Part shown: in pieces, positions 1-8,848 of the stretch
How positions within the stretch are numbered: the first letter of the stretch is position 1
Layout of the letters: each line of letters starts with the position of its first letter
From: Pseudomonas spelaei
Lineage (GTDB): Bacteria; Pseudomonadota; Gammaproteobacteria; Pseudomonadales; Pseudomonadaceae
Reading direction: 5' to 3'
Assembly (NCBI RefSeq): GCF_009724245.1
Contig: NZ_WNNK01000023.1
Span: 48,441-112,440, forward strand
DNA length: 64,000 nucleotides
The notes under the pieces: model-generated
What the model saw: the letters and a program-made list of their open reading frames with translations, nothing else
Databases searched by the model: none
Told to the model about the DNA's origin: nothing
Position numbers and translations under genes: made by a program

Positions 1-79
1 CTTGCCCGCGATGACGGCAGTACAGTCGATAGATGTGGCGACAGGTACACCGCTATCGCGGGCAAGCCCGCTCCCACAC
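1..79. repeat. REP doublet (REPIN), cut by the window edge
   Basis: The first 12 bases are the end of a REP palindrome (CTTGCCCGCGAT). Bases 54-77 carry the inverted partner ATCGCGGGCAAGCCCGCTCC followed by CACA. The spacer is about 40 bases. The left copy is incomplete because the window starts inside it. It lies just downstream of the 3' end of the sulfatase gene. Confidence 0.8.
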
Positions 80-93
80 TGGATTTGCGGTGC

Positions 94-1707
94 TTACCAC
101 ACCCCGATCTGCACCACCTTCTGCGCCTCAGGCTCACCATAACGAAACCGTTGGCCGCGCAGATCAATCTCTGCGTGGCTGATGGTGGTGCGCCGCTTCA
201 ACCCTCGCAGCCATTCGAACAGATAACCCTGATGAGTCTCGCGCACCTGGGCATACGCAGGGTCAGTGCCCAGGTCGCGTAATTCCTGGGGGTCATTTTC
301 CAGGTCAAACAGCTGCGCGTGAAAGCCGTCATACGCCAGGTATTTCCAGCGCTCGCTGCGCACCATCGTCATCCGGCAACGGTCGATAGGTTGCTCCAGG
401 CGTTCGCGGGCCGGGGCCTGGAAGGCGTAGTCATATTCGGCGATGGCATAGCGGCGCCAAGGCGTGTCTTCACCGTGCAGCAACGGGATCAACGAGCGGC
501 CCTCCAGGCGATGCTCGGCACCGGGTAATCCCAAGGCTTGAAGGAAGGTCGGCAGAGCATCGATGGTTTCCACCAGACGTTCATCCACCGAACCACGACT
601 GATATCGGCAACGGCACGTGGATCGCGCACGATCAGTGGCACGCCTACCGCAGGCTCCAGCAGAAACTCCTTTTCTCCCAGGAAATGATCGCCAAGGAAG
701 TCGCCATGATCGCTGGTGAACACGATCAGCGTGTCGTCCCAGCGGCCGTTGCTTTCGAGGAAATCGAACAGCCGGCCGAGCTGGTCGTCGATCTGTTTGA
801 TCAGGCCCATGTAGGTCGGAATGACGTTGAGCCGAACCTCGTCCCGGGAAAAATTCAGGCTTTCCTGGTGTTGGCGGAAGGCCTGGTACACCGGGTGATT
901 GCTGGCGTGCCCGGGTTGTGGCCGAATCGGTGCCTGGACATGCTCGGCGCCATACAGCGCGTGGTACGGCGCCGGGGCGATGTAGGGCCAGTGCGGCTTG
1001 ATATAGGACAGGTGCAAACACCACGATTGCTCGCCTTGCTCGGTGATGAAGTCCATGGCGCGGTCGGTGGTGTAGACGGTTTCAGAGTGTTGTTCGGCCA
1101 CGCGCGCCGGCAGGTGAGCGTTGCGCATGTGCCAGCCGCTGAGGATTTCTCCTGCTTCGCCAGCGGCCGCGTTGGCCCATTCATGCCATGGATTGGTGCC
1201 GTCATAACCGTGTTCGCGCAGGTAATGGGTGTAGGGCGCCGACTCGCGTTTGTCGGTGAATAACGGGCTGTCGGGATAGATCCCGTCGTGACGAAAGTAG
1301 GCGTCGAAACCGACTTCATTGAGTGGCTCGGCCTGGGGGCTGGCGGGGTCAATCTCCAGACGCTGCAAGGCCTCGACGTTGGGTGTGGCGTGGGTCTTGC
1401 CCACCAGTGCCGTACGGATGCCATGGGGGCGCAAGTAGTCGCCGATGGTTAGCTCTTCCAGCGGTAACGGCACCGCGTTCCATGCCACCTGGTGGCTGCT
1501 GACGTAGCGGCCGGTGTAGGCCGACATCCGCGATGGACCGCAGATGGTGCCTTGGGTATAGGCGCGGCTGAAACGTACGCCGGCCGCTGCCAGGCGGTCG
1601 ATATTGGGGGTGTGCAGATGAGCGTGGCCGTAGCACGAGAGGTAATCGCGGCGCAGTTGGTCGCACATGATGTAGAGCACGTTGCGCACGGGTTGGGGAT
1701 GGGGCAT
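94..1707 (-). CDS. Sulfatase-family hydrolase (arylsulfatase / phosphonate monoester hydrolase-like)
   Basis: A 537-residue enzyme of the alkaline phosphatase superfamily that hydrolyses sulfate (or phosphonate/phosphate) esters. The nucleophile motif CGPSR at about residue 56 fits the Cys-type sulfatase signature CxPSR, in which the Cys becomes formylglycine. Metal-binding segments are visible as MCDQLRRD near the N-terminus and TSDHGDFLGDH near residue 330. The stretch after the nucleophile (WNAVPL) recalls phosphonate monoester hydrolases, so the physiological ester is uncertain. No signal peptide is seen, so it is probably cytoplasmic. It is separated from the LysR/TonB-receptor pair by a long hairpin repeat. 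Together they may form a sulfate-ester scavenging unit (inference). The ATG has only a weak GGTGA upstream. Confidence 0.85.
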   Translation of the reverse strand: MPHPQPVRNVLYIMCDQLRRDYLSCYGHAHLHTPNIDRLAAAGVRFSRAYTQGTICGPSRMSAYTGRYVSSHQVAWNAVPLPLEELTIGDYLRPHGIRTALVGKTHATPNVEALQRLEIDPASPQAEPLNEVGFDAYFRHDGIYPDSPLFTDKRESAPYTHYLREHGYDGTNPWHEWANAAAGEAGEILSGWHMRNAHLPARVAEQHSETVYTTDRAMDFITEQGEQSWCLHLSYIKPHWPYIAPAPYHALYGAEHVQAPIRPQPGHASNHPVYQAFRQHQESLNFSRDEVRLNVIPTYMGLIKQIDDQLGRLFDFLESNGRWDDTLIVFTSDHGDFLGDHFLGEKEFLLEPAVGVPLIVRDPRAVADISRGSVDERLVETIDALPTFLQALGLPGAEHRLEGRSLIPLLHGEDTPWRRYAIAEYDYAFQAPARERLEQPIDRCRMTMVRSERWKYLAYDGFHAQLFDLENDPQELRDLGTDPAYAQVRETHQGYLFEWLRGLKRRTTISHAEIDLRGQRFRYGEPEAQKVVQIGVW

Positions 1708-1828
1708 GAGGGTTCACCGATCGGAGGACAGGTGAGGGTTTTCGCCGGTTGGGTGGGGGGGAGGCAAGTGCATTTGGGGAATGGGTTTTATGCAGGGGGT
1801 GCATGGGTGGGGGCTTATCCATTTTTTT

Positions 1829-2456
1829 GGTAACGGCTACTTATGGTTTCGCTTTTACAGCGAGTCACTTTGGAACAGCCCCAAAGTAACCAAAGGGCTC
1901 TTGCCCCACCACTCGGCACCTCGCTCAGGCTCGGTGTGCCCGAACGCAGGCATTACTCCGTGGGCCGCCGCGACGGGCCATCCCTGGCCCAACGCGGCTA
2001 AACCGGCGTCCTGCCGGTTTACCCACTGCGTAATACCTGCGTTCGGCCAGCGTGGTTTAACGGGGCGCCTCAGATCAAGATCAAGATCAAAAGCAGATCA
2101 AGAGCACGCAGCCTCGCTGGCGCTCGACAGCTGCTACGCGAGGGTGTTAGGAGGAAACGCATACGCTTCAGATACTAGGTCGGCTACTAGGCCGCCTCGC
2201 TTTGTTTTTGATCTTAGGTGCCCCGTTAAACCACGCTGGCTGAGCGTAGGCATTGGTCCGTGGGTAAACCGGCAGGACGCCGGTTTAGCCGCACTGGGCC
2301 AGGGATGGCCCATTGCGGCGGCCCACGGAGCAATGCCGGAGAGAAGGCACACCGAGCACTAGCGAGGTGCCGAGTGGTGGGGCAAGAGCGCTTTGGTTAC
2401 TTTCGCGCTTTTCGAAAGTGACCCGCTGTAAAAGCGGAACCAATAGCCGCCGTGAC
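1829..2456. repeat. Long imperfect inverted repeat (arms of about 255 bp)
   Basis: Bases 1829-2085 and 2201-2456 are reverse complements of each other over almost their whole length, with scattered mismatches and a few small gaps. They are separated by about 115 bases. Matching landmarks are GGTAACGGCTAC and CGCTTTTACAGCG at the outer ends, CTCTTGCCCCACCACTCGGC, CTAAACCGGCGTCCTGCCGG, and CGTGGTTTAACGGGG near the loop. Smaller palindromes lie inside each arm. No real gene is present: open frames here are by-products of the palindrome. It fills the gap between the sulfatase promoter side and the 3' end of the LysR gene. Long palindromic intergenic elements are known in P. fluorescens genomes, but I cannot assign this one to a named class. 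Confidence 0.85.
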
Positions 2457-2497
2457 CTCAGCAACGGATATGTACACAACCCCCCGCAACAGCCCAC

Positions 2498-3433
2498 TCA
2501 AACCGCAAAATTCTCCAATGCACACACCTCCTCATCCACTGCCTTGATCTGCTCGATCATCGCCTCCGCCAGCGGCGATAACCGATACCCCGCACGGCTG
2601 ACAATGCCATAGCGTGTATAGCGTTCCTCCAGATCCTCGGCCAACCCATCAATCTTCAAACACACCAACTCACCCCGAGCCATGCGCAGCACATCATTGT
2701 TGGCACTGACGATGCCAATCGCGTCGGACCGCAACACCACTCCCAACAAGCTGTAGCCGTTTTCGCATTCGACATTGGGGATGTAATCGGGCCGCCCGCT
2801 GAGGTCGACGATGACCTTGCGCAAGTTCGGCGGGCGGATGGTCACGGCCAGGGGATAACTCATCAGCTCGGCCGCGCTCACGCTGTCCAGTTGGGCCAGC
2901 GGGTGTCCGGTGCGGCAGCAGAAATGCCATTTGCGCGGGCGCAGGCGGTACGTCTGGTAGTCCGGGTTGGCTTCGAAGTGACGGGTGTCGGCGACGAAAA
3001 ATTCGAACTCTTCGCTGAGCAGACGCTTGCTCAGGCTTTGCCAATCGTCCACCTGGAACTGCACTCGCGCCTTGGGGTAACGCCCGATAAAACTGCCGAT
3101 TGCCCGGGGGATCAACCCCGCCGCCGGTGCCGGGCCGCAGCCGAAGCGTAACTCGCCAGCCTCCAGGCCATTGAACTGGCTGATCTCGTTGGCCAGTTGC
3201 TGGGCGCCACTGACCAGCCGTCGTGCATGTTCAAGCAGCACCTGGCCTTGCTTGGTTGGCGCCAGGTCCTTGCGGCCGCGATCCACCAGTTGGCACCCGG
3301 CGCTGTGTTCAAGGGCCTGGATGCTGCGACTGAACGCCGATTGCGACAGGTTCACCGTCAACGCGGCCGCGACAAAACTGCGCTGTTCAGCGAGGGCGAT
3401 GAAGTGGCGAAGCTGGCGCAGATCGATATGCAT
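2498..3433 (-). CDS. LysR-family transcriptional regulator
   Basis: 311 residues, the normal LysR length. The N-terminal winged helix-turn-helix runs from MHIDLRQLRHFIALAEQRSF to about residue 62 (LSQSAFSRSIQALE is the recognition region). The co-inducer binding domain follows. It is divergent from the TonB-dependent receptor at 3589, with a 155-base shared region, so it most likely controls that receptor and itself. With a sulfatase on its other side, a role in sulfate-ester or organosulfur uptake is plausible but is inferred only from position. Confidence 0.9.
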   Translation of the reverse strand: MHIDLRQLRHFIALAEQRSFVAAALTVNLSQSAFSRSIQALEHSAGCQLVDRGRKDLAPTKQGQVLLEHARRLVSGAQQLANEISQFNGLEAGELRFGCGPAPAAGLIPRAIGSFIGRYPKARVQFQVDDWQSLSKRLLSEEFEFFVADTRHFEANPDYQTYRLRPRKWHFCCRTGHPLAQLDSVSAAELMSYPLAVTIRPPNLRKVIVDLSGRPDYIPNVECENGYSLLGVVLRSDAIGIVSANNDVLRMARGELVCLKIDGLAEDLEERYTRYGIVSRAGYRLSPLAEAMIEQIKAVDEEVCALENFAV

Positions 3434-3458
3434 TTTTCACATTAAAAATATCGGGGAA

Positions 3459-3475
3459 ATGCATTGGCTATGCAT
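3459..3475. promoter_or_regulatory. Putative LysR operator between divergent genes
   Basis: The sequence ATGCATTGGCTATGCAT is a 6-5-6 inverted repeat in the region between the LysR gene and the TonB-dependent receptor. Size and position fit a LysR-type T-N11-A site. A second element, GGAATAT, lies at 3547-3553. Assignment rests only on symmetry and location. Confidence 0.35.
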
Positions 3476-3546
3476 TAGGTCGACTCCTTATAAAGGCTAT
3501 CTCTTATGCAGTAAATGTTTGTAAAAACATAAATAAATAACCATAT

Positions 3547-3553
3547 GGAATAT
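3547..3553 (+). promoter_or_regulatory. GGAATAT motif, candidate sulfur-regulator half-site
   Basis: ATATGGAATATGC lies about 40 bases before the receptor start. The same heptamer, with similar flanks, recurs before other sulfur-related genes in this window (12667, 33471, 36992, and as TTATTCC at 38073) and before the aldo/keto reductase (44773). It resembles the TTATTCC half-site reported for CysB in enteric bacteria. Confidence 0.3.
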
Positions 3554-3588
3554 GCGCTGCTGCCTATTTCCTGATGCCGGAGCCGCTT

Positions 3589-5955
3589 ATGAGCCTGTTG
3601 AAGCCCGCTGTCCCTTCCTCTCCCCTGCGGCTCAAGCGCCTGCCACTGGCGTTGTTGCTGGCCGGCAGCGCGAGTTGGTCCCACAGCCAGGCTGCTGAAA
3701 CCACGGACGCCGAGCCTGCGCCTGCAAGCAAGGGCCAGAGCGCCAGCGGCCAGTTGGAAACCGTCACGGTCACGGCCCGGCGGCGCACCGAAAGCGCCCA
3801 GGATGTGCCCACGCCCACGCCCATGAGCGTGATCGGTGGTCAGGCGTTGGAGAGTCAGCGGGTGTACCGGATTCAGGATTTGCAGCAACTGGTGCCCAGC
3901 GTCAACGTCGCTTATATGCACGCGCGCCAGTCCAGCGTGTCGATTCGCGGTCTGGGTAACAACCCGGCCAGTGATGGCCTGGAAGGCAGCGTCGGGTTGT
4001 ACATCGACAACGTTTACCTCGGCCGGCCAGGGATGGCGGTATTCGACCTGATGGACATCGAGCAGCTTGAAGTATTGCGCGGCCCGCAAGGCACGCTGTT
4101 CGGCAAGAACACCACGGCCGGGGTGATCAATATCAGTACCCGTGCGCCAAGTTTTACCCCCGAGCGCAGCATCGAAACCTCGCTGGGCGAGGACGGTTAT
4201 TTCCAGACCAAGGGCACGATTTCCGGTCCGCTTACTGATGAATTGGCGGGACGCTTTTCCGCCTATCGCACCCGCAGCGACGGCGACATCAAGAACGAAT
4301 ACGACGGCCACGACCTCAACGGCGGTTCACGCCAGGGCTTTCGTGGGCAACTGCTGTACAAGCCCAACGAGGCATTCAACCTGCGCTGGATCGGCGATTA
4401 CAACGAAGAGGATTCCAGCGCTGGCACTCGTGTGCTGTACAACACCGGGCCGACCATCAATGGTACCAACCTGTACCAATCCCGGGCGGATGCAGCGGGG
4501 GCGACCTTGGTGGATGGTACCCATCGGAAGGTCAATCTGGATGGCCAGCAGCACGTCACGGTGTTCCAGGGTGGCACGTCGCTGGAGGCCAACTGGACCT
4601 TGCCCAGTGACTTCACTCTGACCTCGGTCAGCAGTTATCGCTGGTGGAATTTCACCCCGCGTAATGATGACGGTCTCAACGTGCCGGCGTCCTATAACGC
4701 GGGCGTGTCGGTAGAGGACAAGCAGTGGTCCCAGGAATTTCGCCTGGCGTCGCCCACCGGTGGTTTCTTCGATTACGTGCTCGGCGCCTATTACTTTGGC
4801 TCTGACCTGAGCAACAAATCCTTCGCCTATTACGGGCCCAAGGCCGACATCTGGAATGGTACGCCCACGGGCGCCTTGAACAACGTCAGCAGCGTCGGCA
4901 ACGGTCATATCCGCACCGACAGTTTTGCGCTGTTCGGCCAGGGCACCTGGCACTTGACCGAGCGCCTTGATTTCACCGCGGGCCTGCGCGGCACCTACGA
5001 AGAAAAAAGCGCCTGGGTTACCCGCAATGCACCCGTCGGTGGCGCTGCGGTAACGGGCGCTGCCGCGACTGTTCGACGCGGTCGCGCGGGCGCCTATGAC
5101 TCCGGTGACCTCAACCAATACAGCACCAGCCCGTCCGGCTTGTTGAACCTCAGCTACCGCTTCACCGATAACTTGCTGGGCTACGCGACCTTGTCCCATG
5201 GCGAGAAGTCCGGTGGCGTCAACCTGGCGGTGGGCTCTGCACCGACGGCGGGGGCGGACTCGTTGCTGATCGGTACCGAGCGCGCCAACAACGCCGAGTT
5301 GGGTTTCAAAAGCACCTTGTGGGACCGTCGCTTGCAGCTTAACGCCAACCTGTTCTGGACCCAGGTCAACGGCTACCAGACCAACGCCTACGACGACAGC
5401 AATCGCGTGCAATACCTGACCAATGCCGGTTCGGTGCGCTCACGGGGTGTGGAGGTGGAAAGCACCCTGGTGCCGATCAAGGGGCTGACGTTGAACGTCA
5501 ACGGCTCCTTCAACGATGTGAGCTATCTGTCTTACAAGGACGCGCCTTGCCCACCGGAGGTCAGCCTGCGTCCTGGTGCGCCGGCTTCGTGCGACCTCAG
5601 CGGGCATCAAGTGGTGGGGGCTTCGAAGTGGATTGTCAACGCCAATGGCGAATACAAGTGGAACCTGGATAACGGCTTTGAACCTTACGTCACCGCCAGC
5701 TACGCCTTCCGTTCCAAGGCGGTGGGCACGGTCGAAGATTCCGACTACGGGCAGATTCCGAGCTACGCGGTGGTCAACCTGTCCACCGGGTTGCGCGGCA
5801 ATTATCAGCAAGGGCAGTGGGATGTGTCGTTATGGCTGAAAAATGCCTTCGACAAGACCTACTACACCACCCTGTGGACCGCGGGCAACGGTGGTTATGA
5901 AGGTCTGCTGGGCACTCCGCGCACGCTGGGAGTGACCGGTCGGTATGACTTCTAG
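3589..5955 (+). CDS. TonB-dependent outer-membrane receptor
   Basis: A 788-residue outer-membrane transporter powered by TonB-ExbBD. I chose the second ATG (3589) because GGAG ends 6 bases before it; the first (3574) would add five residues. A signal peptide ends about at SHSQAAE. A TonB box (ETVTVTA) and a plug domain with LEVLRGPQGTLFGKNTTAGVINI follow, then a 22-strand-type barrel ending in the aromatic residue of TGRYDF. The class is the non-siderophore-like TonB receptor group. The substrate cannot be read from sequence. The neighbouring LysR and sulfatase suggest a sulfated or organosulfur compound (inference). Confidence 0.92.
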   Translation: MSLLKPAVPSSPLRLKRLPLALLLAGSASWSHSQAAETTDAEPAPASKGQSASGQLETVTVTARRRTESAQDVPTPTPMSVIGGQALESQRVYRIQDLQQLVPSVNVAYMHARQSSVSIRGLGNNPASDGLEGSVGLYIDNVYLGRPGMAVFDLMDIEQLEVLRGPQGTLFGKNTTAGVINISTRAPSFTPERSIETSLGEDGYFQTKGTISGPLTDELAGRFSAYRTRSDGDIKNEYDGHDLNGGSRQGFRGQLLYKPNEAFNLRWIGDYNEEDSSAGTRVLYNTGPTINGTNLYQSRADAAGATLVDGTHRKVNLDGQQHVTVFQGGTSLEANWTLPSDFTLTSVSSYRWWNFTPRNDDGLNVPASYNAGVSVEDKQWSQEFRLASPTGGFFDYVLGAYYFGSDLSNKSFAYYGPKADIWNGTPTGALNNVSSVGNGHIRTDSFALFGQGTWHLTERLDFTAGLRGTYEEKSAWVTRNAPVGGAAVTGAAATVRRGRAGAYDSGDLNQYSTSPSGLLNLSYRFTDNLLGYATLSHGEKSGGVNLAVGSAPTAGADSLLIGTERANNAELGFKSTLWDRRLQLNANLFWTQVNGYQTNAYDDSNRVQYLTNAGSVRSRGVEVESTLVPIKGLTLNVNGSFNDVSYLSYKDAPCPPEVSLRPGAPASCDLSGHQVVGASKWIVNANGEYKWNLDNGFEPYVTASYAFRSKAVGTVEDSDYGQIPSYAVVNLSTGLRGNYQQGQWDVSLWLKNAFDKTYYTTLWTAGNGGYEGLLGTPRTLGVTGRYDF

Positions 5956-5960
5956 CCTTC

Positions 5961-6025
5961 AACCGACATAACCGATGTAGCCTCGTGCCTCGGCAGCGGC
6001 TACATGGTTGGCGGTTATGTCGGTT
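5961..6025. terminator. Bidirectional stem-loop between convergent genes
   Basis: AACCGACATAACCG (5961-5974) followed by ATGTAGCC is mirrored by GGCTACAT (5998-6005) and CGGTTATGTCGGTT (6012-6025). This gives a stem of 22 paired bases with a small internal bulge. It lies directly after the receptor stop and covers the last codons of the convergent MFS gene. It lacks a clear T run, so Rho-independent termination is probable rather than certain. Confidence 0.55.
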
Positions 6026-7202
6026 CCAATCGTGCGGTGCGGTACGTTGCCGGGCTGAACACCCGGGTCACCACCAGCATCGCCACCACGGTCACCATCA
6101 GCACCACCCAGGCGCTGACGAAACTGCCGGTCAGCGCGCGCAACCAACCGGTCAGCCACGGTGAAATGGCGTTGATCAAAAAGCCCACGCCCTGCACAAA
6201 CGCCGCCAATTGCCCGGCTTCCCGAGGGTCGCGGCGGTGGTCGAGTGTCAGCAGCAGGCTAAGCGCAAAGCAGGCGCCAAGGCCGAAACCGATCAGTGCC
6301 ACCCACAGGTGCGGCTGTTGCAGTGGCGCCATCAGCAAGCCGAGATAACCCACCGCCTGGGCCAGCAGACTGATGCCCAACAAGGGCCGACGGTCGATAC
6401 CTCGCTGAGCCAAGGCTGGCATCAGCAGCGCGGCAATCACCTGGAAGATCGTCATGAAGGCCAGCAATGAGCCGCTGGGCAACACGCCCCAACCCAATTG
6501 CTGATAGTAGGCCGGCAGCCACGCCACCATGCTCATATAGCCACAATTGACCAGGCCGAAATACACCGCCAGCAACCACGCCCGACGATTACGCAGGCCT
6601 TTGAGCGGCGTTGTGATCCGCTGACTTTTTGCCGCGCCCAACGGCAGCCACGCCCATAAAAGCAGGGCGCCCAGTGCTGGCAGCAACCAGATTCCCAGGC
6701 CCGCTTGCCAGTGTTGGAATTGGCTGGCGACCACTGGGCTAAGCAACGCTGCCAACCCCCCACCGCCCATCAACGAGGCCGAATACACTCCCATCGCCAA
6801 GGGGACCTGCTGATGAAACTGGCGCTTGATCATCGCCGGTACCAACGCCTGAATCAGTGCCACACCAGCACCACCCAGCAACGCCGTCGTCAACAGCGCT
6901 GCTGCCTGGCCAAACAGCCAGCGCGCCAGGCAGGCCAGCAGAATCATCATCAGGCCCAGGGCAATACCGCGACGTTCTCCCAACTGCGCTTCCACGCGTA
7001 CGCCCACCAGCGCCACCAGGCCCATGCAGATCACCGGCAGGCTGGTGAGCAGGGCACTGCTCTGGAAACTCAGGCCGGTGGCCAGGCGAATCTCTCCCAG
7101 CAGCGGGCTGATGGAACTGAGGATCGGTCGCAGGTTGAGCCCCAGCACCACCAACAAGCCCCAGCCAGCGAGCTTGCCAGCCAGTGAGTTATTCAGCGTC
7201 AT
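6015..7202 (-). CDS. MFS transporter, CynX/NimT type
   Basis: A 395-residue major facilitator protein with about 12 hydrophobic segments. The N-terminus MTLNNSLAGKLAGWG and the motif LNLRPILSSISPLLGEI resemble the cyanate/nitroimidazole (CynX/NimT) family. The start at 7202 is preferred over an upstream frame that would add 47 unlikely residues. Its first codons overlap the end of the deaminase gene by 14 bases, indicating translational coupling. The cargo is probably a purine or related amine handled by the deaminase (inference). Confidence 0.85.
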   Translation of the reverse strand: MTLNNSLAGKLAGWGLLVVLGLNLRPILSSISPLLGEIRLATGLSFQSSALLTSLPVICMGLVALVGVRVEAQLGERRGIALGLMMILLACLARWLFGQAAALLTTALLGGAGVALIQALVPAMIKRQFHQQVPLAMGVYSASLMGGGGLAALLSPVVASQFQHWQAGLGIWLLPALGALLLWAWLPLGAAKSQRITTPLKGLRNRRAWLLAVYFGLVNCGYMSMVAWLPAYYQQLGWGVLPSGSLLAFMTIFQVIAALLMPALAQRGIDRRPLLGISLLAQAVGYLGLLMAPLQQPHLWVALIGFGLGACFALSLLLTLDHRRDPREAGQLAAFVQGVGFLINAISPWLTGWLRALTGSFVSAWVVLMVTVVAMLVVTRVFSPATYRTARLEPT

Positions 7203-7650
7203 GCAAGGCCTGCCAGTCGTGATAAAGGGTGGCCATAGCGGCCTGTGGCAGATGCTCGATGGCCAGGTGTTGCTCGGCCAGGGGCAGTGCGATCTGTTGA
7301 GAGATGGCCGCTGTCGACAGGCCAAACGGCGCCGCCATTTCATTGCTGGCGGCGAACACCACCCGTGATACGCCGCTCAGGTACATCGCGCTCAAGCACA
7401 TCGGGCAGGGTTGGCCACTGGCGTAGATCACGCAGTCTTGCAGGCGGGCGCCCAAGCGTTGGCTGGCGGTGCGGATTGCGAGCATTTCGGCGTGGGCGGT
7501 GGGGTCCTGGCTGAGGTGAATCTCGTTGGCCGCCTCTACCAACACTTCGCCGTTATAGGTCAGTACTGCGCCAAATGGACGGCCACCACCGGCCACGTTG
7601 TGTCGGGCCAACGCTATGGCTCGCTGCAAATGGCGTTGATCATCAGTCAT
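7189..7650 (-). CDS. Nucleoside/guanine deaminase-family protein
   Basis: A 153-residue zinc-dependent deaminase of the CDA fold. The motifs HAEM (about residue 56, catalytic Glu) and PCPMC (about residues 85-89, the two Cys zinc ligands) are intact. The length is close to Bacillus GuaD-type guanine deaminase; TadA-like tRNA deamination is less likely. The start ATG at 7650 has a GGAGG about 6 bases upstream. It is the first gene of a two-gene operon with the MFS transporter and diverges from a LysR gene. Confidence 0.82.
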   Translation of the reverse strand: MTDDQRHLQRAIALARHNVAGGGRPFGAVLTYNGEVLVEAANEIHLSQDPTAHAEMLAIRTASQRLGARLQDCVIYASGQPCPMCLSAMYLSGVSRVVFAASNEMAAPFGLSTAAISQQIALPLAEQHLAIEHLPQAAMATLYHDWQALHDAE

Positions 7651-7755
7651 GGAAAGCCTCCGGGCGCAATGAAGGGTGAAGTATGGGCAGCCTGCGAGGT
7701 ATTCTGAAATTAAATATAACCATGCCAATCAGTGGCAAATGGAATGGTGATACCC

Positions 7756-8607
7756 ATGTTCGATCCCGTGCTGTTGCGCAGTTTTGTCGCCGTCGCTGAT
7801 TGCGGCAATTTCACCCGCGCGGCCGAGCGCCTGCACCTGACTCAGTCCACCGTCAGCCAACAGATTCGACGGTTGGAGGAGGGCGTTGGCTGTGTGCTGC
7901 TGGACCGCGATCAGCGTCGCGTGGTTGCCACCGCCGAGGGTGAGCGCCTGTTGGCCTATGCACGGCGGATCCTGGCGCTGCACGAAGAAGCGACCGACGT
8001 CATGGCCAATCAGCAAAGTGACGGCGTGCTGCGCCTGGGCGTGCCCGAGGATTTTGCGGCCGAGCGGCTGATGCCGTTGCTCTCGGCGTTTGTTGTGGCT
8101 TATCCACGGGTGCGACTGGAGGTCACCAGTGGTTTGGGGCCTGAGTTGCTGCGCCAGTATCGCGGCGGTGAGTTCGATGTGTTGCTGGTCAAGCAGATGG
8201 GCGACAGCGATGACTGCCTGGCGTCATGGCCGGAGCCGTTGTGCTGGGTCGACAGCCGCAGTACGCCGTCCCTGGGGCGTGATCCGTTGCCGCTGGTGGC
8301 ATTTCCCGTAGGCGGTTTGTACCGCAATGAAATGCTCCATCACCTGGAAGTCGGCGGTTGGCGCTGGCGCATCGGTTATTCCAGCGCGAGCCTGGCCAGC
8401 GTCTGCTCGGCAGTGGCGGCGGGACTGGGGATAAGTTTGTTGCCGGTGCGAGTGGTGCAAGCCGGGCATGTGATGCTCGGGCCAGACAGTGGTTTGCCGG
8501 CAGTGCAGGGCGTGCGCTTGGCGTTGTATGGACGCACGGGTTTGGGAGCGGCGGGGCAGACATTACAGCGTCAGTTGCTGGCGTTGTGCGGGCGTAATCC
8601 GCGCTGA
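7756..8607 (+). CDS. LysR-family transcriptional regulator
   Basis: 283 residues starting MFDPVLLRSFVAVADCGNF, with the helix-turn-helix LTQSTVSQQIRRLEE. I chose 7756 because GGTGA ends 5 bases before it; an in-frame ATG lies at 7744. The effector domain is complete. It diverges from the deaminase-MFS pair across about 105 bases and probably regulates it. It is of the short-chain LysR type often placed beside purine or amine catabolic genes. Confidence 0.88.
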   Translation: MFDPVLLRSFVAVADCGNFTRAAERLHLTQSTVSQQIRRLEEGVGCVLLDRDQRRVVATAEGERLLAYARRILALHEEATDVMANQQSDGVLRLGVPEDFAAERLMPLLSAFVVAYPRVRLEVTSGLGPELLRQYRGGEFDVLLVKQMGDSDDCLASWPEPLCWVDSRSTPSLGRDPLPLVAFPVGGLYRNEMLHHLEVGGWRWRIGYSSASLASVCSAVAAGLGISLLPVRVVQAGHVMLGPDSGLPAVQGVRLALYGRTGLGAAGQTLQRQLLALCGRNPR

Positions 8608-8848
8608 ATGGATGCCTTTGGCGAATATTTTTTATGCCTGTAGAGCATTGGAATTCAGCGCCTGGGCGCGAGCCCACGAACGGCGTGGCTTTGCCGTGTG
8701 TGTCATTTTTTAATATTCGATTTAAGTCTATGTATAACTTTAAAGATTACTTTAAGAGATAAGCGTCTGGCCCCGATGATTCAGCCCTCGACGGCCGCTC
8801 AGGCAGGCCTGTCGGTTTTTTTGTTTAAAGACCGTAGGGAGTTAATCA
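8608..8848. other. AT-rich region upstream of tonB
   Basis: No gene is supported here. The segment 8700-8765 is AT-rich and contains a loose inverted pair CTTTAAAG-ATTA-CTTTAAG, which may mark the promoter or operator of tonB-exbB-exbD. At 8788-8823 a weak GC hairpin precedes a run of seven T, a possible leader terminator. No good match to a Fur box was found by eye. A ribosome binding site AGGGAG precedes the tonB ATG. Confidence 0.4.

Noticed and set aside
1781..2612. Several open frames on both strands (for example 1781-2362 and 2313-2612)
   Set aside because: They lie in the long inverted repeat, mirror each other and have no start signals; the frames result from the palindrome.
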